Shown: in pieces, positions 11,212 through 21,124 of the stretch
Position numbering within the stretch: position 1 is the first letter of the stretch
Layout: every line of letters begins with the position of its first letter
Source: Zizania palustris
Lineage: Eukaryota; Streptophyta; Magnoliopsida; Poales; Poaceae
Length of the DNA stretch: 64,000 nt
Direction: 5' to 3'
NCBI GenBank assembly: GCA_019279435.1
Contig: JAAALK010000289.1
Coordinates: 28,760,603 to 28,824,602, forward strand
The notes under the pieces: model-generated
What the model saw: only the letters and a program-made list of their open reading frames with translations
Told to the model about the DNA's origin: nothing
Database searches by the model: none
Program-made: the position numbers and the translations under genes

Positions 11212-12497
11212 TGTTTATAGCAAAAAATGGCATTTATGGTCAAACTAGGCAAATACTGAAAAATAGTATTTTTGACCGAAATATGTCAAACCTGTCAAAG
11301 GCCGGTCAGACCGGCTATGGTAGGCTGGTCTAACCGGCCAGGTCCGGTCAGACCGAACCGATGGGCTCGGTCAGACCCACTAGGGTCCAGATTATGGATC
11401 CGAGTAGGATTCGAGGTATTTTCGCCCAAAACTTATCTCAACAGGGTTTTGCCCGCATCAAACTCTTCTCTAGCTAGGGATAACTAGCCCACACCCTATA
11501 AATACTAGGGGCAAGGCCGATTCAAGGGCTCTCTCCAATCTACAAATCCAAAGACGTAGCTTTGAATTGCATTTATTTTCTTTACTTTCCGTACCTTCGT
11601 GGGTTTGCTTGAAAGCCCTCTGTCTGTCGTGTCCGTAATCACGGTAACCTTGCTGGTTCACTTGTGAACCTCCCGTTAATCCACGTAATGGATTGTTATC
11701 CTTTTTATCGGTTTTATCGCCCTACTCGGCAATTCGGCCCTTTGGCCGAATTGTGTTTGATCTCTTATTGTTTTTGCAGATCAATTGTCTCTCTGAACAT
11801 CTCCGCAAAATTTGGACACGATCGGATCTCGTTTGCTAGGCCGTCCGAGTTCTAACAGATTGGATCTGTCGTCGCCGGTCTGAGCGGAAGTACAAGGCCG
11901 GTCTGACCATAGCCCTTCGCCAAGGTATTGTCGGCAACAGCCGGTTGGACCGAAGGTGCCCCGCTGGTCCGAACGAGATACTCCGCACTGCACCAAAGCC
12001 CTTCACCGAAGTCCCTTCGCCGGAGCCTTACGCGTCGAAGCCCACGTACTCCAAAGTCTACCTCATCGGTCTGACCAGGAAAGCTTCGCCAGTCCGACCG
12101 GAGCCCTCCGCACCGTGACCGGAGTATACTTCACAGTTATCTCTAGGAAGCGCCCGAAGCCCTTCGCAACCTCCAGTCTGACCGAGGTTGAACCTCTGGT
12201 CTGACCGGGCTTGAGGCCGAAGGTGCCCCTAGGGACCCTTTAGACCAGACTCCGCTATAACTCCGAATCGACCTCCGAATTGGCAAATTCTAGGTATTTT
12301 GGTCATTTTGTCACTGTTTACATTGTTACTAATACTTTTCGGCCAATTGGATTAAAATATTAATTATTTATATGATTGCCTGGTGACTCCAAATCCCTTG
12401 TCACTATCTAGGGTAGTCGGAACACAACGTCGGTATCGTTGTGATACGTTTGGACGTCGAACCAGCCCAAGTGCAGGGGTGTATTTCGGCGTCAACA
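11212..12497 (+). repeat. Gypsy-B LTR (subtype 1)
   Basis: A 1,286-bp LTR from TGTTTATAGC to GTCAACA. A TATA box (CCCTATAAATAC, about 11495-11505) marks the likely start of transcription. It contains several copies of the palindrome CCGGTCAGACCGG and near variants (11300-11370, 11870-12220). It is bordered by a polypurine tract on the left and a primer site on the right, so it could serve two tandem elements. Target duplications are not identifiable. Confidence 0.8.
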
Positions 12498-12525
12498 CAC
12501 TTTTTGGCGACTCTGCTAGGGACAA
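12498..12525 (+). other. Gypsy-B primer-binding site
   Basis: TTTTTGGCGACTCTGCTAGG follows the LTR directly. The minus-strand copy at 51245-51270 has the matching TTTTTGGTGACTCCGCTGG. The tRNA was not assigned. Confidence 0.75.
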
Positions 12526-12757
12526 CGCCAACCATGACTGCTACCTCTACATCGGCGGCGGGTACCTCTACTACGTCTACTTCCACTACATCGCCGATGA
12601 ACATTATGGGAGCACGGACATCGACGACCGCAACATTATAACACCCACCATGGCGGACATATCTGAGGAAGACCGAGAAAATATTGAAGCGAAAAAAAGA
12701 GAACTTGAGGAACTGATGCTCAGAGATTGCATAAAAAAGCTCGGGCTTTGTCATGCG
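12500..12757 (+). pseudogene. Gypsy-B leader and start of gag
   Basis: After the primer site, the leader leads to an ATG at 12650 reading MADISEEDRENIEAKK...ELEELMLRD. This matches the minus-strand gag start at 51112 (MDILEEDWAEIKVK). The frame is cut at 12757 by the Gypsy-A LTR. Coding resumes at 36162, but further along gag, so some gag sequence is missing between the two flanks. Confidence 0.7.
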
Positions 12758-13254
12758 TGTTGGGGGAAAATACTTTATCTTCAGGGCCATTGCTGCAACA
12801 AGATAAAGGCAGGTGATTTAGTCGAAGGTTCCCAGCATCTAACTCCGGAGGTATACTGGAACAAGTTCGAAGGATAGAGGCGGACTCTAGTTCGGAGTAT
12901 ATCTTCGAACATTAACCCTTTAGAGAGGTTCCTTGCCAGATAAGATGGAAGACTTATCTTGTTTCTCATTAGATTAGTCTTTTACCGTTTTAGCCCTATT
13001 ATGTGCACCAAATAGTTTCCACTATGTCAGTTGTAACAGAGGGGTAAACAGGTCTTTTCCTTAAGGTTTTGGCCTATAAATACCCCTCGTTTTACCCTGT
13101 AATGAGGATCAAATACTAAGTTATTCAATACACATCTTCGAACTGTTTTGAGCTATTATCCGTTTCGGAGGCTTGAAATAGTTTATTTCACAAACACTTT
13201 GTTTGTTAGTTTCTAAGCTTCAGATACCTGTTAGTGTAATCTTTTATGCCAACA
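12758..13254 (+). repeat. Gypsy-A 5' LTR (copy 2)
   Basis: A 497-bp LTR, TGTTGGGGGAAAATA to TTTTATGCCAACA, with a TATA box (TATAAATA, 13075-13082). The left flank is atgcg. The LTR that would pair with it, ending at 36161, is followed by gacga, so no target duplication is preserved. Confidence 0.85.
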
Positions 13255-13276
13255 GTTGGCGCCGTCCGTGGGGAAC
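13255..13276 (+). other. Gypsy-A primer-binding site
   Basis: GTTGGCGCCGTCCGTGGGGA follows the LTR at once and is repeated at 53871 and, inverted, at about 45355-45375. TGGCGCCG resembles the 3' end complement of plant tRNA-Asp; that tRNA assignment is an inference. Confidence 0.75.
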
Positions 13277-13316
13277 CTAGTCTAAAAAACTTCGTTCTCT
13301 ACCAAGTTCTCAAACC

Positions 13317-14696
13317 ATGCCTCCCAAGCGGAGTTCAGGTGGTACTCCTACCTGAAGGTCCCCTCGGACCTCCGTAGTTAGATCTTCGAACACAGTTGAG
13401 GTCGAAGGACCTTCGGCTTTTCCTCCACCTCAGACCCCGGAATGGATTCCCCTTCCTCGAGCTCACGGAGTTCCTCCCCCAACTCCATCCAAACTTTGGC
13501 TAACCGGAGTCCCTCTTCCACCACATATTCCACTTCGGATTGATGCGTACAGTTCTCAAGACTCGGAAGGTCCTTTCGGAGGAGATGAAGATGGTCTTGG
13601 CGACATGGAAGTCCAAATGGATAGTCTCCAAGCTGAAGTGGCGAGGTGGTGACAAGAAGCTGCAGATAGGCTTCGTTCTTAGGCCACCCCAGTCATCCCC
13701 GAAGTGCCCCAAGACGACAAACTTCCTTATCCCGAAGCCCCAGAGAACGCTTCCTTCGACAGCGAGTCTCCGCTGCATCCTAAGCTACAGAAAGTGCACT
13801 TCGATCCTAAATTTAAAACTTCAAAGCTCTGCAAATATTCTGGAGACGAGGACCATGGGGAGTTCTCCCGTTCTTATGCATTGGCAATTGAAGCCAGTGG
13901 AGGAGTGCGAGACACCATGGCCAAATGTTTCCCTCTAGCTCTCGAAGGGGTGGCTCTGCGGTGGTTTTTGTCCTTGAAGCCAGGGTCAATTAGAACTTGG
14001 GACCAATTAAGGAAGAAGTTCATAAGTAATTTTCAGGGTACCTTTGTACCCCCAATGTCTACAGGAAGTCTTTCCCAAGTGAAGCAGCTGCTCGGAGAGA
14101 CTCTAAGACAATTTTTCAAGCGCTTTGCCCATACGAAGTCGCAAATTCGAGGGTTGACTACATCCTCCGTAGTTGATGCAGCTCGAGAGGGAGTTACCCA
14201 TGCGGGCCTCCTTGATAAACTTCACCGGAAACAGATATCTTCTATTGCTCAGTTGATGTCTTATTTCGAAGACTATGCAAGGTTAGAAGAAGGGTGGCTT
14301 CGGAGAACTGCTGCAAATCCGTCAATCTTGCAAGAAGTTAAGTTGGAAGTGAAGACTTCAACACCTTCGCAGGGGCCTATCTTTGAAGTTCAACATGCCA
14401 GACGTCGGGGGCAAAAGCATCCTCGTTCGGAAGTTTTGAACATCGCATCTCAGTAGAAGTTCGCCCCTAAGACTTCGCAAGCTTCGGGAAGCAAGACCAG
14501 CGGCTGGAGGCTGTCAGGGAAGCCGGCTAGCAAAGCCCAGGCTTTCTTCTGCTGTGTCCATGGTGAGAATCGAAGTCACGCAAGTGATGCGTGCAAGTCT
14601 ATACTCGCTTTAAGAGGCAAGTACCTTGAAAGAACCTCGGGTCGAGGCACTACTGACCGAGTTCCTTCCGAGGTACGTCTAGAGACTCTCCAGGCT
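13317..14696 (+). pseudogene. Gypsy-A gag (copy 2)
   Basis: Gag start MPPKRSS at 13317. The retrotransposon gag core follows with LCKYSGDEDHGEFSRSYALA, WFLSLKPGSIRTW, FVPPMSTGSL and QFFKRFAHTKSQI, then the C-terminal zinc-knuckle-like FCCVHGENRSHA...C block at about 14550-14600. Stops interrupt the frame at 13353-13355 (TGA), 13650-13652 (TGA) and 14454-14456 (TAG where sister copies have CAG). Gag and protease share one frame, so the product would be a gag-pol polyprotein. Gag would package the RNA in cytoplasmic particles; this copy cannot encode it. Confidence 0.85.
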
Positions 14697-17600
14697 GTGG
14701 CACGTATAGACAATTTCGACCCTGCAAGGCAAGCTCCGGTGGTCAATATTATGCCACCTCCGAAGCAGGAAGAATGTCAGGATCGAGGGAAAAGAGTAGT
14801 CCTCCCCATTTCTGGAGGAGGGACCCTTGGAAGTATGTCGAAGAGGCAGAGAAGAGAATATGTCCGAGAAGTGGGCCATATTGGAACTTCTTCGTCTGCA
14901 GCTGCTATGCCTGAATGGTCCCATGTGCTGATATCTTTCTCTGCAGATGATGCAGCTGGCATAAAGTTTCCACATGTAGACCCACTTGTCATCACTGCCG
15001 ACATAGCAGGGACTGAAGTCCGGAGAGTACTGATTGACGGAGGGAGTTCAGCGGATATTATCTTCGTCCAATCCTTCGATCAACTCTGTATCTCCAGGAA
15101 GCATCTTCTCCCAGCAGCTCGTCCTTTACAAGGCTTCGTAGGACCCCCTCTCGATGCCCTCGGCCAAATAGGTCTGGAGGTCACTTTTGGAGAGGGGCTA
15201 CTGGCCAGGATGGAGGAGGTGATTTTTGATGTTGTGGATGCCCCGTATGCATATAATGTTATCTTTGGGAGGGGCATGTTGAATCAGTTCGGAGCGGTGG
15301 CGCATCATAATTATCTATGTATGAAGATGCCCACACAAGCAGGAGTGCTCACTGTTTTCAGAGATCAGGCCACTGCGCGAAGAGCGGAATATGTTCATGG
15401 CCCCCCTCTTGACCTGTGGCAAGTGAACAGCGTGCAAGGCAACCCAGAGGATACTTCTACTTTAGGTGAACCTTCAAAGAAGTCCTTCCCAAGGCCAAGT
15501 CCCGAAGGGGAGATTATAACGAAGGTTATTGTCAAAGATGGCAAAGACTATTCATTCCAGTTTGGCAAAGATTTGCCCGCAGAAGTCGCTACTTCGTTAG
15601 AAAAAGTAGTTGAAGAAAATTTAGATGTCTTTGCCTGGTCTGATGAGGACATTACTGGAGTCAGTCGAGATATTATTGAGCATAGTTTACTTGTGAACCC
15701 GAGGGTTCAGCCTGTCCGACAAGGACTCTAGAAGTTATCTGCAGCGAGGGCCATCCTTGCTAAAGCTGAAGTGGAAAAGTTGCTGAAGGCTGGGATTATC
15801 AGAGAAGTAACTCATACGGAGTGGCTAGCCAACCCAGTCTTCGTCAGAAAGAAATCTTCCGGGAAGTGGCGCATGTGTATTGACTTTACATCTTTGAATA
15901 AAGCTTGCCCCCGTGACCCCTATCCCATGCCCCGAATTGATCAAATGGTAGACTCCACTGCTGGTTCGGAGTTATTAAGCTTCCTTGACGCGTACTCTGG
16001 CTATCATCAAATCTGGCTAAAGCGTGAAGATGAAATCAAAACAAGCTTTGTAACTCCTTCGGGAGTCTTCTGTTATGTAAGAATGCCCTTTGGCTTAAGA
16101 AATGTCGGGGCAACTTTTTCGAGGTTAATTGCTAAGGCTCTAGGTCATCAAATAGGCCGCAATGTAGAAGCCTATATGGATGACATTGTAATAAAGAGTG
16201 CTCTAAAGCACCAGCATAGCCTAGACTTAGCAGAAACATTTAATAGCCTTCGCGCATGTGGAATTCGCCTCAACCCCGAAAAATGTATCTTCGAGGCTCA
16301 AGCTAGAAAATTGTTAGGGTATCTTGTTTCAAGTAGAGGGATCGAAGCTAGCCCTACTCAAATAACTGCGTTGCAAAGGATGGCTCCTTCGGAAAATTTG
16401 AAGCAAGTGCAGAAATTAACTGGCCGCCTTGCAGCACTTAGCAGATTCCTAGCAAGGTATGTGGAGAGAAGTTTGCCCATTTTCAAAGCATTGAAAGGGT
16501 CCGAAGATTTTGCATGGACACCGGAGTGTCAAAAGAGTTTTGATCATATTAAGAATTATCTTAGTAACGTCGCTACACTCACGGTGCCTGTTGGGGACGA
16601 AAGCCTATTTCTTTACCTTGCAGCTACTGGCTCCGCAGTCAGTGTAGTCCTTGTCAGAGAAGTTGATTTCAATGGGAAGTTGGTACATAATCCAGTCTAT
16701 TTTGTATCCGAAGCATTGTCTAGAGAAAAAACAAGATATTCCGAGCTCAAGAAGTTAACCTATGCTTTGATAATGGCTTCGAGGAAGTTAAGGCATTATT
16801 TCCTAGCACAAAATGTGATTGTACCAACTTTGTGGAAGACTTTGTGGCAGAATGGACTCCCCCTGCAGTATGGGCTCCGGAGAAACAAAGTGAACGAATT
16901 TGGACTATATACTCCGATGGAGCTTTCCAAGCATCTGGAGCAGGTGTCGGAGCGGTAATAATTTCGCCTTCAGGGCAAAGAGCATTGTACTCCGCTAGGC
17001 TCAACTTTAAGTCCACTAACAATATAGCGGAGTATGAAGAAATTTTGTTAGGACTTCGAAAGGCACGTGCTTTGGGTGCTACAAGAGTTATTATTAAAAC
17101 ATATTCTCAAATTGTAGCAGGGCACGTAGATAAGAGTTTTCAAGTCCACCATCCACAGCTTTCAAAATATCTGGAAGAGATCCGTAAGACTGAAGCAGCA
17201 TTTAAAGGGATTTCCATTCGAAGCATACCAAGAGCTGAAAATATGCAAGCTGATATCTTAGCGAAAGCTGTAGCCAGAGCTTTCGACATTCCAGAAGAAG
17301 CTTTTTACGAAGAGCTCAATTCACCTTCGGTAACACAGATTCCTTCTGCGGACGTTCTATGCATTCCAAGTACAGATTGGTGAAGTTCAATTATGGAAAT
17401 GCTGCAAGGAGAAGCAACTTTGCCTGAGGGGCCACAACTTTCGAGGTTAAAGCTCAGAATTCAAAATTATCGTATAATCAACGATATTCTGTAAAAGGCC
17501 AGAGTATGTTCTCCTCTGCTCTGATGTATCTCTCAAGCCGAAGGTCAGGAGATTCTCCGAGAAATTCATGAAGGACTTTGTGGTAGCCATCTGGCCCCTC

Positions 17601-18586
17601 GAGCTTTGGCAGGAAAAACACTTCGCCAGGGGCTTTATTGGCCTACAATAGTAACTGATGTGGAGAGCCTAGTCCGCACGTGCCAGGGTTGTTAATGGAT
17701 GGGAAGAAGTCATCGTCCGCCAACAACTCTTCAAGTCATTGCCCCAGTGTGGCCCATGGCCAGATGGGGCATGGACCTTATTGGGCCCTTCCCAGTAGCA
17801 AAAGGAAATTTGAAATTCGCAGTGGTAGCAATTGAGTATTTTTCCAAGTGGGTCGAAGCAGAGCCCCTCACAGCTATCACTTCGAATAATGTGCAAAAAT
17901 TTTTCTGGAAAAATATTATTTGCCGGTTCGGAGTACCTCGGCAGCTCACAGTTGACAATGGGACACAATTTGATGCAGAGCCCTTCAGGAAGTTTTGCAA
18001 AGATCTTGGCATACAAATATGCTTCGTTGCAGTGCGCCATCCTCAATCCAACGGAGCTATTGAAAGAGCCAATGGTAATATCTTGTTAGGGTTGAATCGA
18101 AGAATAGTAGGGTTGGCAAAAGGGTTGTGGACTGAAGAGCTCCCAAAGATTTTAGGGTCCATTCGGACCACTCAAACAAGGTCCATATGGTTCACTCCTT
18201 TCAGACTATTATTCGGAGAAGAAGCTATGACACCAACGGAGCTTAAAGGAGGATCCCTTCACAGCACTGAACCGGAAATAGAAGCAGAAAGGCAAACTTC
18301 TCTTGATTTAACAGAAGAAACAAGACTTCGAGCTATCGCCAATTTGTCAAAGTATCAGCAGTAGATGAAGACTTGGTTTGACCCGAAGGTTAAGCTTAAT
18401 GAACTTAAGCCGGGTCATCTGGTTTTGTGAAGCATTATAGCACCAGGGAAGTTAGGGAATAAGTGGGAAGGTCCCTACATCATTCTCCGCTCAGGACGCC
18501 CTGGTTCTTTTAAGTTAGCTAATTTAGAAGGCGAAGAATTAACACATACATGGCATGCAGAGCACTTAAAGTGATATTTCGCATAA
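14697..18586 (+). pseudogene. Gypsy-A pol (copy 2): PR-RT-RNH-aRNH-IN
   Basis: Continues the gag frame. The protease motif LIDGGSSADIIF lies at about 15030-15065. RT includes WRMCIDFTSLNKACPRDPYP, FLDAYSGYHQIWLK, MPFGLRN and YMDD (about 16172-16183). An RNase H follows, then an archaeal-type second RNase H (SDGAFQASGAGVG, NNIAEYEE). Integrase has HEGLCGSH...CQGC, WGMDLIGPF, TVDNGTQF and GAIERANG, and the C-terminal WEGPYIIL motif. About 120 bases between RNase H and aRNH are deleted near 16830, shifting the frame. Stops at 15729, 17381, 17494, 17522, 17695, 18361, 18429 and 18571 (approximate) are mostly C-to-T type changes relative to sister copies. Not functional. Confidence 0.88.
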
Positions 18587-18798
18587 AGGCTCCTTGTAAT
18601 CATTTGTAAACACCTTCTGAATTAATAAAGCTCATGGTTCAGATAATGCCTACCTCTCAAACACTTCCTACTTCTAGTGGACGCACTGGAAGAACGAAGT
18701 TGGCTGGGAGGGAAGTGTCATTAATTTGAACCAATTTTTTGGACTTCGAACCACTGGTTCGAAGCTTCCGATGAGGTGGGAAAATCACTGAAAAATGG

Positions 18799-19010
18799 AT
18801 TCCAAGTCACCGGCTTGAAAGCATCCGTAAAAAGAGTCGAAGGAGACCAAATAATGCGGATTCCAAGCTCCGGCTTGAAAGCATTCGTAAAAAGAGTCCA
18901 AGGAGACTACTGCGAATTCCAAACCACCGGTTTGATAGCATTCGCAAAAAGAGCCGAAGGAGGCCAAAATAAAATAGAGTTTAAGCTAATAAGCTTCGAA
19001 TATCTGTGAA
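18799..19010 (+). repeat. About 58-bp tandem repeat downstream of pol (copy 2)
   Basis: About three units, each built as ATTCCAAG..CACCGG.TTGA then AGCAT.CGTAAAAAGAG and GAAGGAGACC. The same repeats occur at 31077-31270 and 59514-59750, so the array is part of the Gypsy-A 3' region. Confidence 0.8.
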
Positions 19011-19339
19011 AAGAGTCCAAAGTGACCAATCATTTTGGATGCCAAGGTGCCCGAGAAATCAGTCCGAAGTGACTTTCTTTCAAACAAAGGTATTAAGTTA
19101 CCACTTTTCAGACTCTAAGTAGTCGAAGACGTTTTGTAAGATTTCAATTAATCTTTAAGTTGCAGAGGGGCTCCGAGCCTCCAAAATTGTACTCCTAAGT
19201 TTTTTCTTTGCGCCTAACCATCTTCGAGTACACTTCGAAGTTGCTTGTGCCCAAAGAGGGGCTAGGAAGTAGGGAGACAATTTTAAAACTCAATCTTTAT
19301 TATTCAAACAGATTACATTACATCATGAAAAATTTGTAT

Positions 19340-19805
19340 CTATTCCAAGAAGGAATCGAAGACCCCTTCGATTTCTAGAGCTATTACTAAAGCCGGAGCG
19401 ACTAGTTCCAGAGCCGGGAGTCTTGATAACTTTATGTTTAACTCTTCTCCCTCTCTTCGAAGCTCAAAAATCTTTTTGTTCCTATTGAAGTTCAGCCCAA
19501 GTTCGAAGTCGCTCGGGACTTCTTTCCCAGCTTCGAAGTTCTTCAGGCTTCTTTCCTTGTTCTTCAGCAATATCCTCATCTTCAGACCATTCAACGTCTT
19601 CAGAAGATGAAGTTTCCAAGTTAACTTCTTTTTCTTCCTCTTTAATATAAGATAATATATCTTTACATATTTTGGGCGCAATTGCACTGGAGCTTTCTCG
19701 AGGAATCAAAACTCGAGGTCGTTTGTGAAGTTTTAAGAGATCGAAGGTAGCCCATAGCAGGCGGAGTTCTTCGGTAACATTTAATACTTCGACATCATCC
19801 ATACG
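19340..19805 (-). pseudogene. Gypsy-A antisense gene, last exon only (copy 2)
   Basis: The minus strand reads MDDVEVLNVTEELRLLWATF, then an acidic EEEKEVNLETSSSEDVEWS stretch and a Lys/Arg-rich tail. It matches exon 5 of the antisense gene in the copies at 32097 and 60751. The exon is cut at 19805, where sequence jumps to the gag of another Gypsy-A internal domain, so exons 1-4 are absent. Confidence 0.7.
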
Positions 19806-21124
19806 AAGATATCTTCTGTTGCTTAGTTGATTTCTTATTTCGAAGAGTATGCAAGGTCAGAAGAAGGGTGGCTTCGGAGAATTGCTGCAACTCCGTCAAT
19901 CCTACAAGAAGTCAAGCTGGAAGTGAAGACTTCAACACCTTCGCAGCGGCCTAGCTTTGAAGTTCAGCATGACAGGCGTCGGGGGCAAAAGCTTCCTCGT
20001 TCAGAAGTCTTGAACATTGCACCTCCGCAAAAATTTGCCCCCAAGTCTTCGCAACCTTTGGGAAGCAAGACCAGCGGCTGGAGGCCGCTAGGGAAGCCGG
20101 CTGGCAAAGCCCAGGCCTTCTTCTGCTGTGTCCATGGTGAGAATCGAAGTCACGCAACTGATGCATGCAAGTCTATACTCGCTTTAAGAGGCGAGTACCT
20201 AGAATGAACTTCGGGTCGAGGCACTACTGACCAAGTTCCTCCCGAGGTGCGTCTGTCGTCTGTCAAGGCTGTGGCACGTATAGATAACTTCGACCGTGAA
20301 GGCAACCTCCGGTGGTCAATGTTATGCCACCTCCAAAGCAGGAAGATGGTCAAGATCAAGGGAAAAGAGTAGTCCTCCCCATTTCCGGAGGAGGGACTCT
20401 TGGTAGTATGTCGAAGAGGCAGAGAAGAGAATATGTTCGAGAAGTGGGCCATATTGGAACTTCTTCGTCCGCAGCTACCATGCCTGAATGGTCCCATGTG
20501 CCAATATCTTTCTCCACAGATGATGCAGCAAGCATAAAGTTTCCACATGCAGATCCACTTGTCATCACTTCCGATATAGCAGGGACTGAAGTTCAGAGAG
20601 TACTGATTGACGGAGGGAGTTTAGCAGATATTATCTGCGTTCAAGCCTTCGATCAACTCTGTATCTCTAGAAAGCATCTTCTCCCAGCAGCCTGTCCTTT
20701 GCTAGGCTTCGCAGGACCCCCTCTCGATGCCCTCGGCCAAATAGGTATGGAGGTCACCTTCGGAGAGAGGCTACTGGCCAGGATGGAGGAGGTGATTTTT
20801 GATGTTATGGATGCCCCGTATGCATACAATGTTATCTTCGGGAGGGGCATGTTGAATCAGTTCGGAGCTGTGGCGCATCATAATTATCTGTGTATGAAGA
20901 TGCCCACACAAGCGGGAGTGCTCACTGTTTTCGGAGATCAGGCCACTACGCGAAGAGTGGAATATGGTCATGGCCCCCCTCTTGACCCGAGATAGGTGAA
21001 CAGCGTGCAAGGCAACCCGGAGGATATTTCTACTTAGGTGAACCTTCGAAGAAGTCCTTCCCAAGGCCAAGCCCTAAAGGGGAGATTATAACGAAGGTTA
21101 TTATCAAAGACGGCAAAGACTATT
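19806..21124 (+). pseudogene. Gypsy-A gag C-terminus and protease (copy 3)
   Basis: Starts inside gag at the ISSVAQL-like segment and continues through SYFEEYARSEEGWLRR, FCCVHGENRSHATDAC and the protease LIDGGSLADIICVQAF (about 20610-20650). It ends in the linker before RT at 21124, where a large LTR is inserted. Stops occur (for example TGA near 20205, TAG near 20994). The upstream junction at 19805/19806 joins it to the 3' region of copy 2, giving two internal domains in tandem. Confidence 0.82.

Noticed and set aside
18799..19010. Regularly spaced repeats that could suggest a CRISPR array
   Set aside because: Units are contiguous degenerate tandem repeats without unique spacers, in a eukaryotic retrotransposon.
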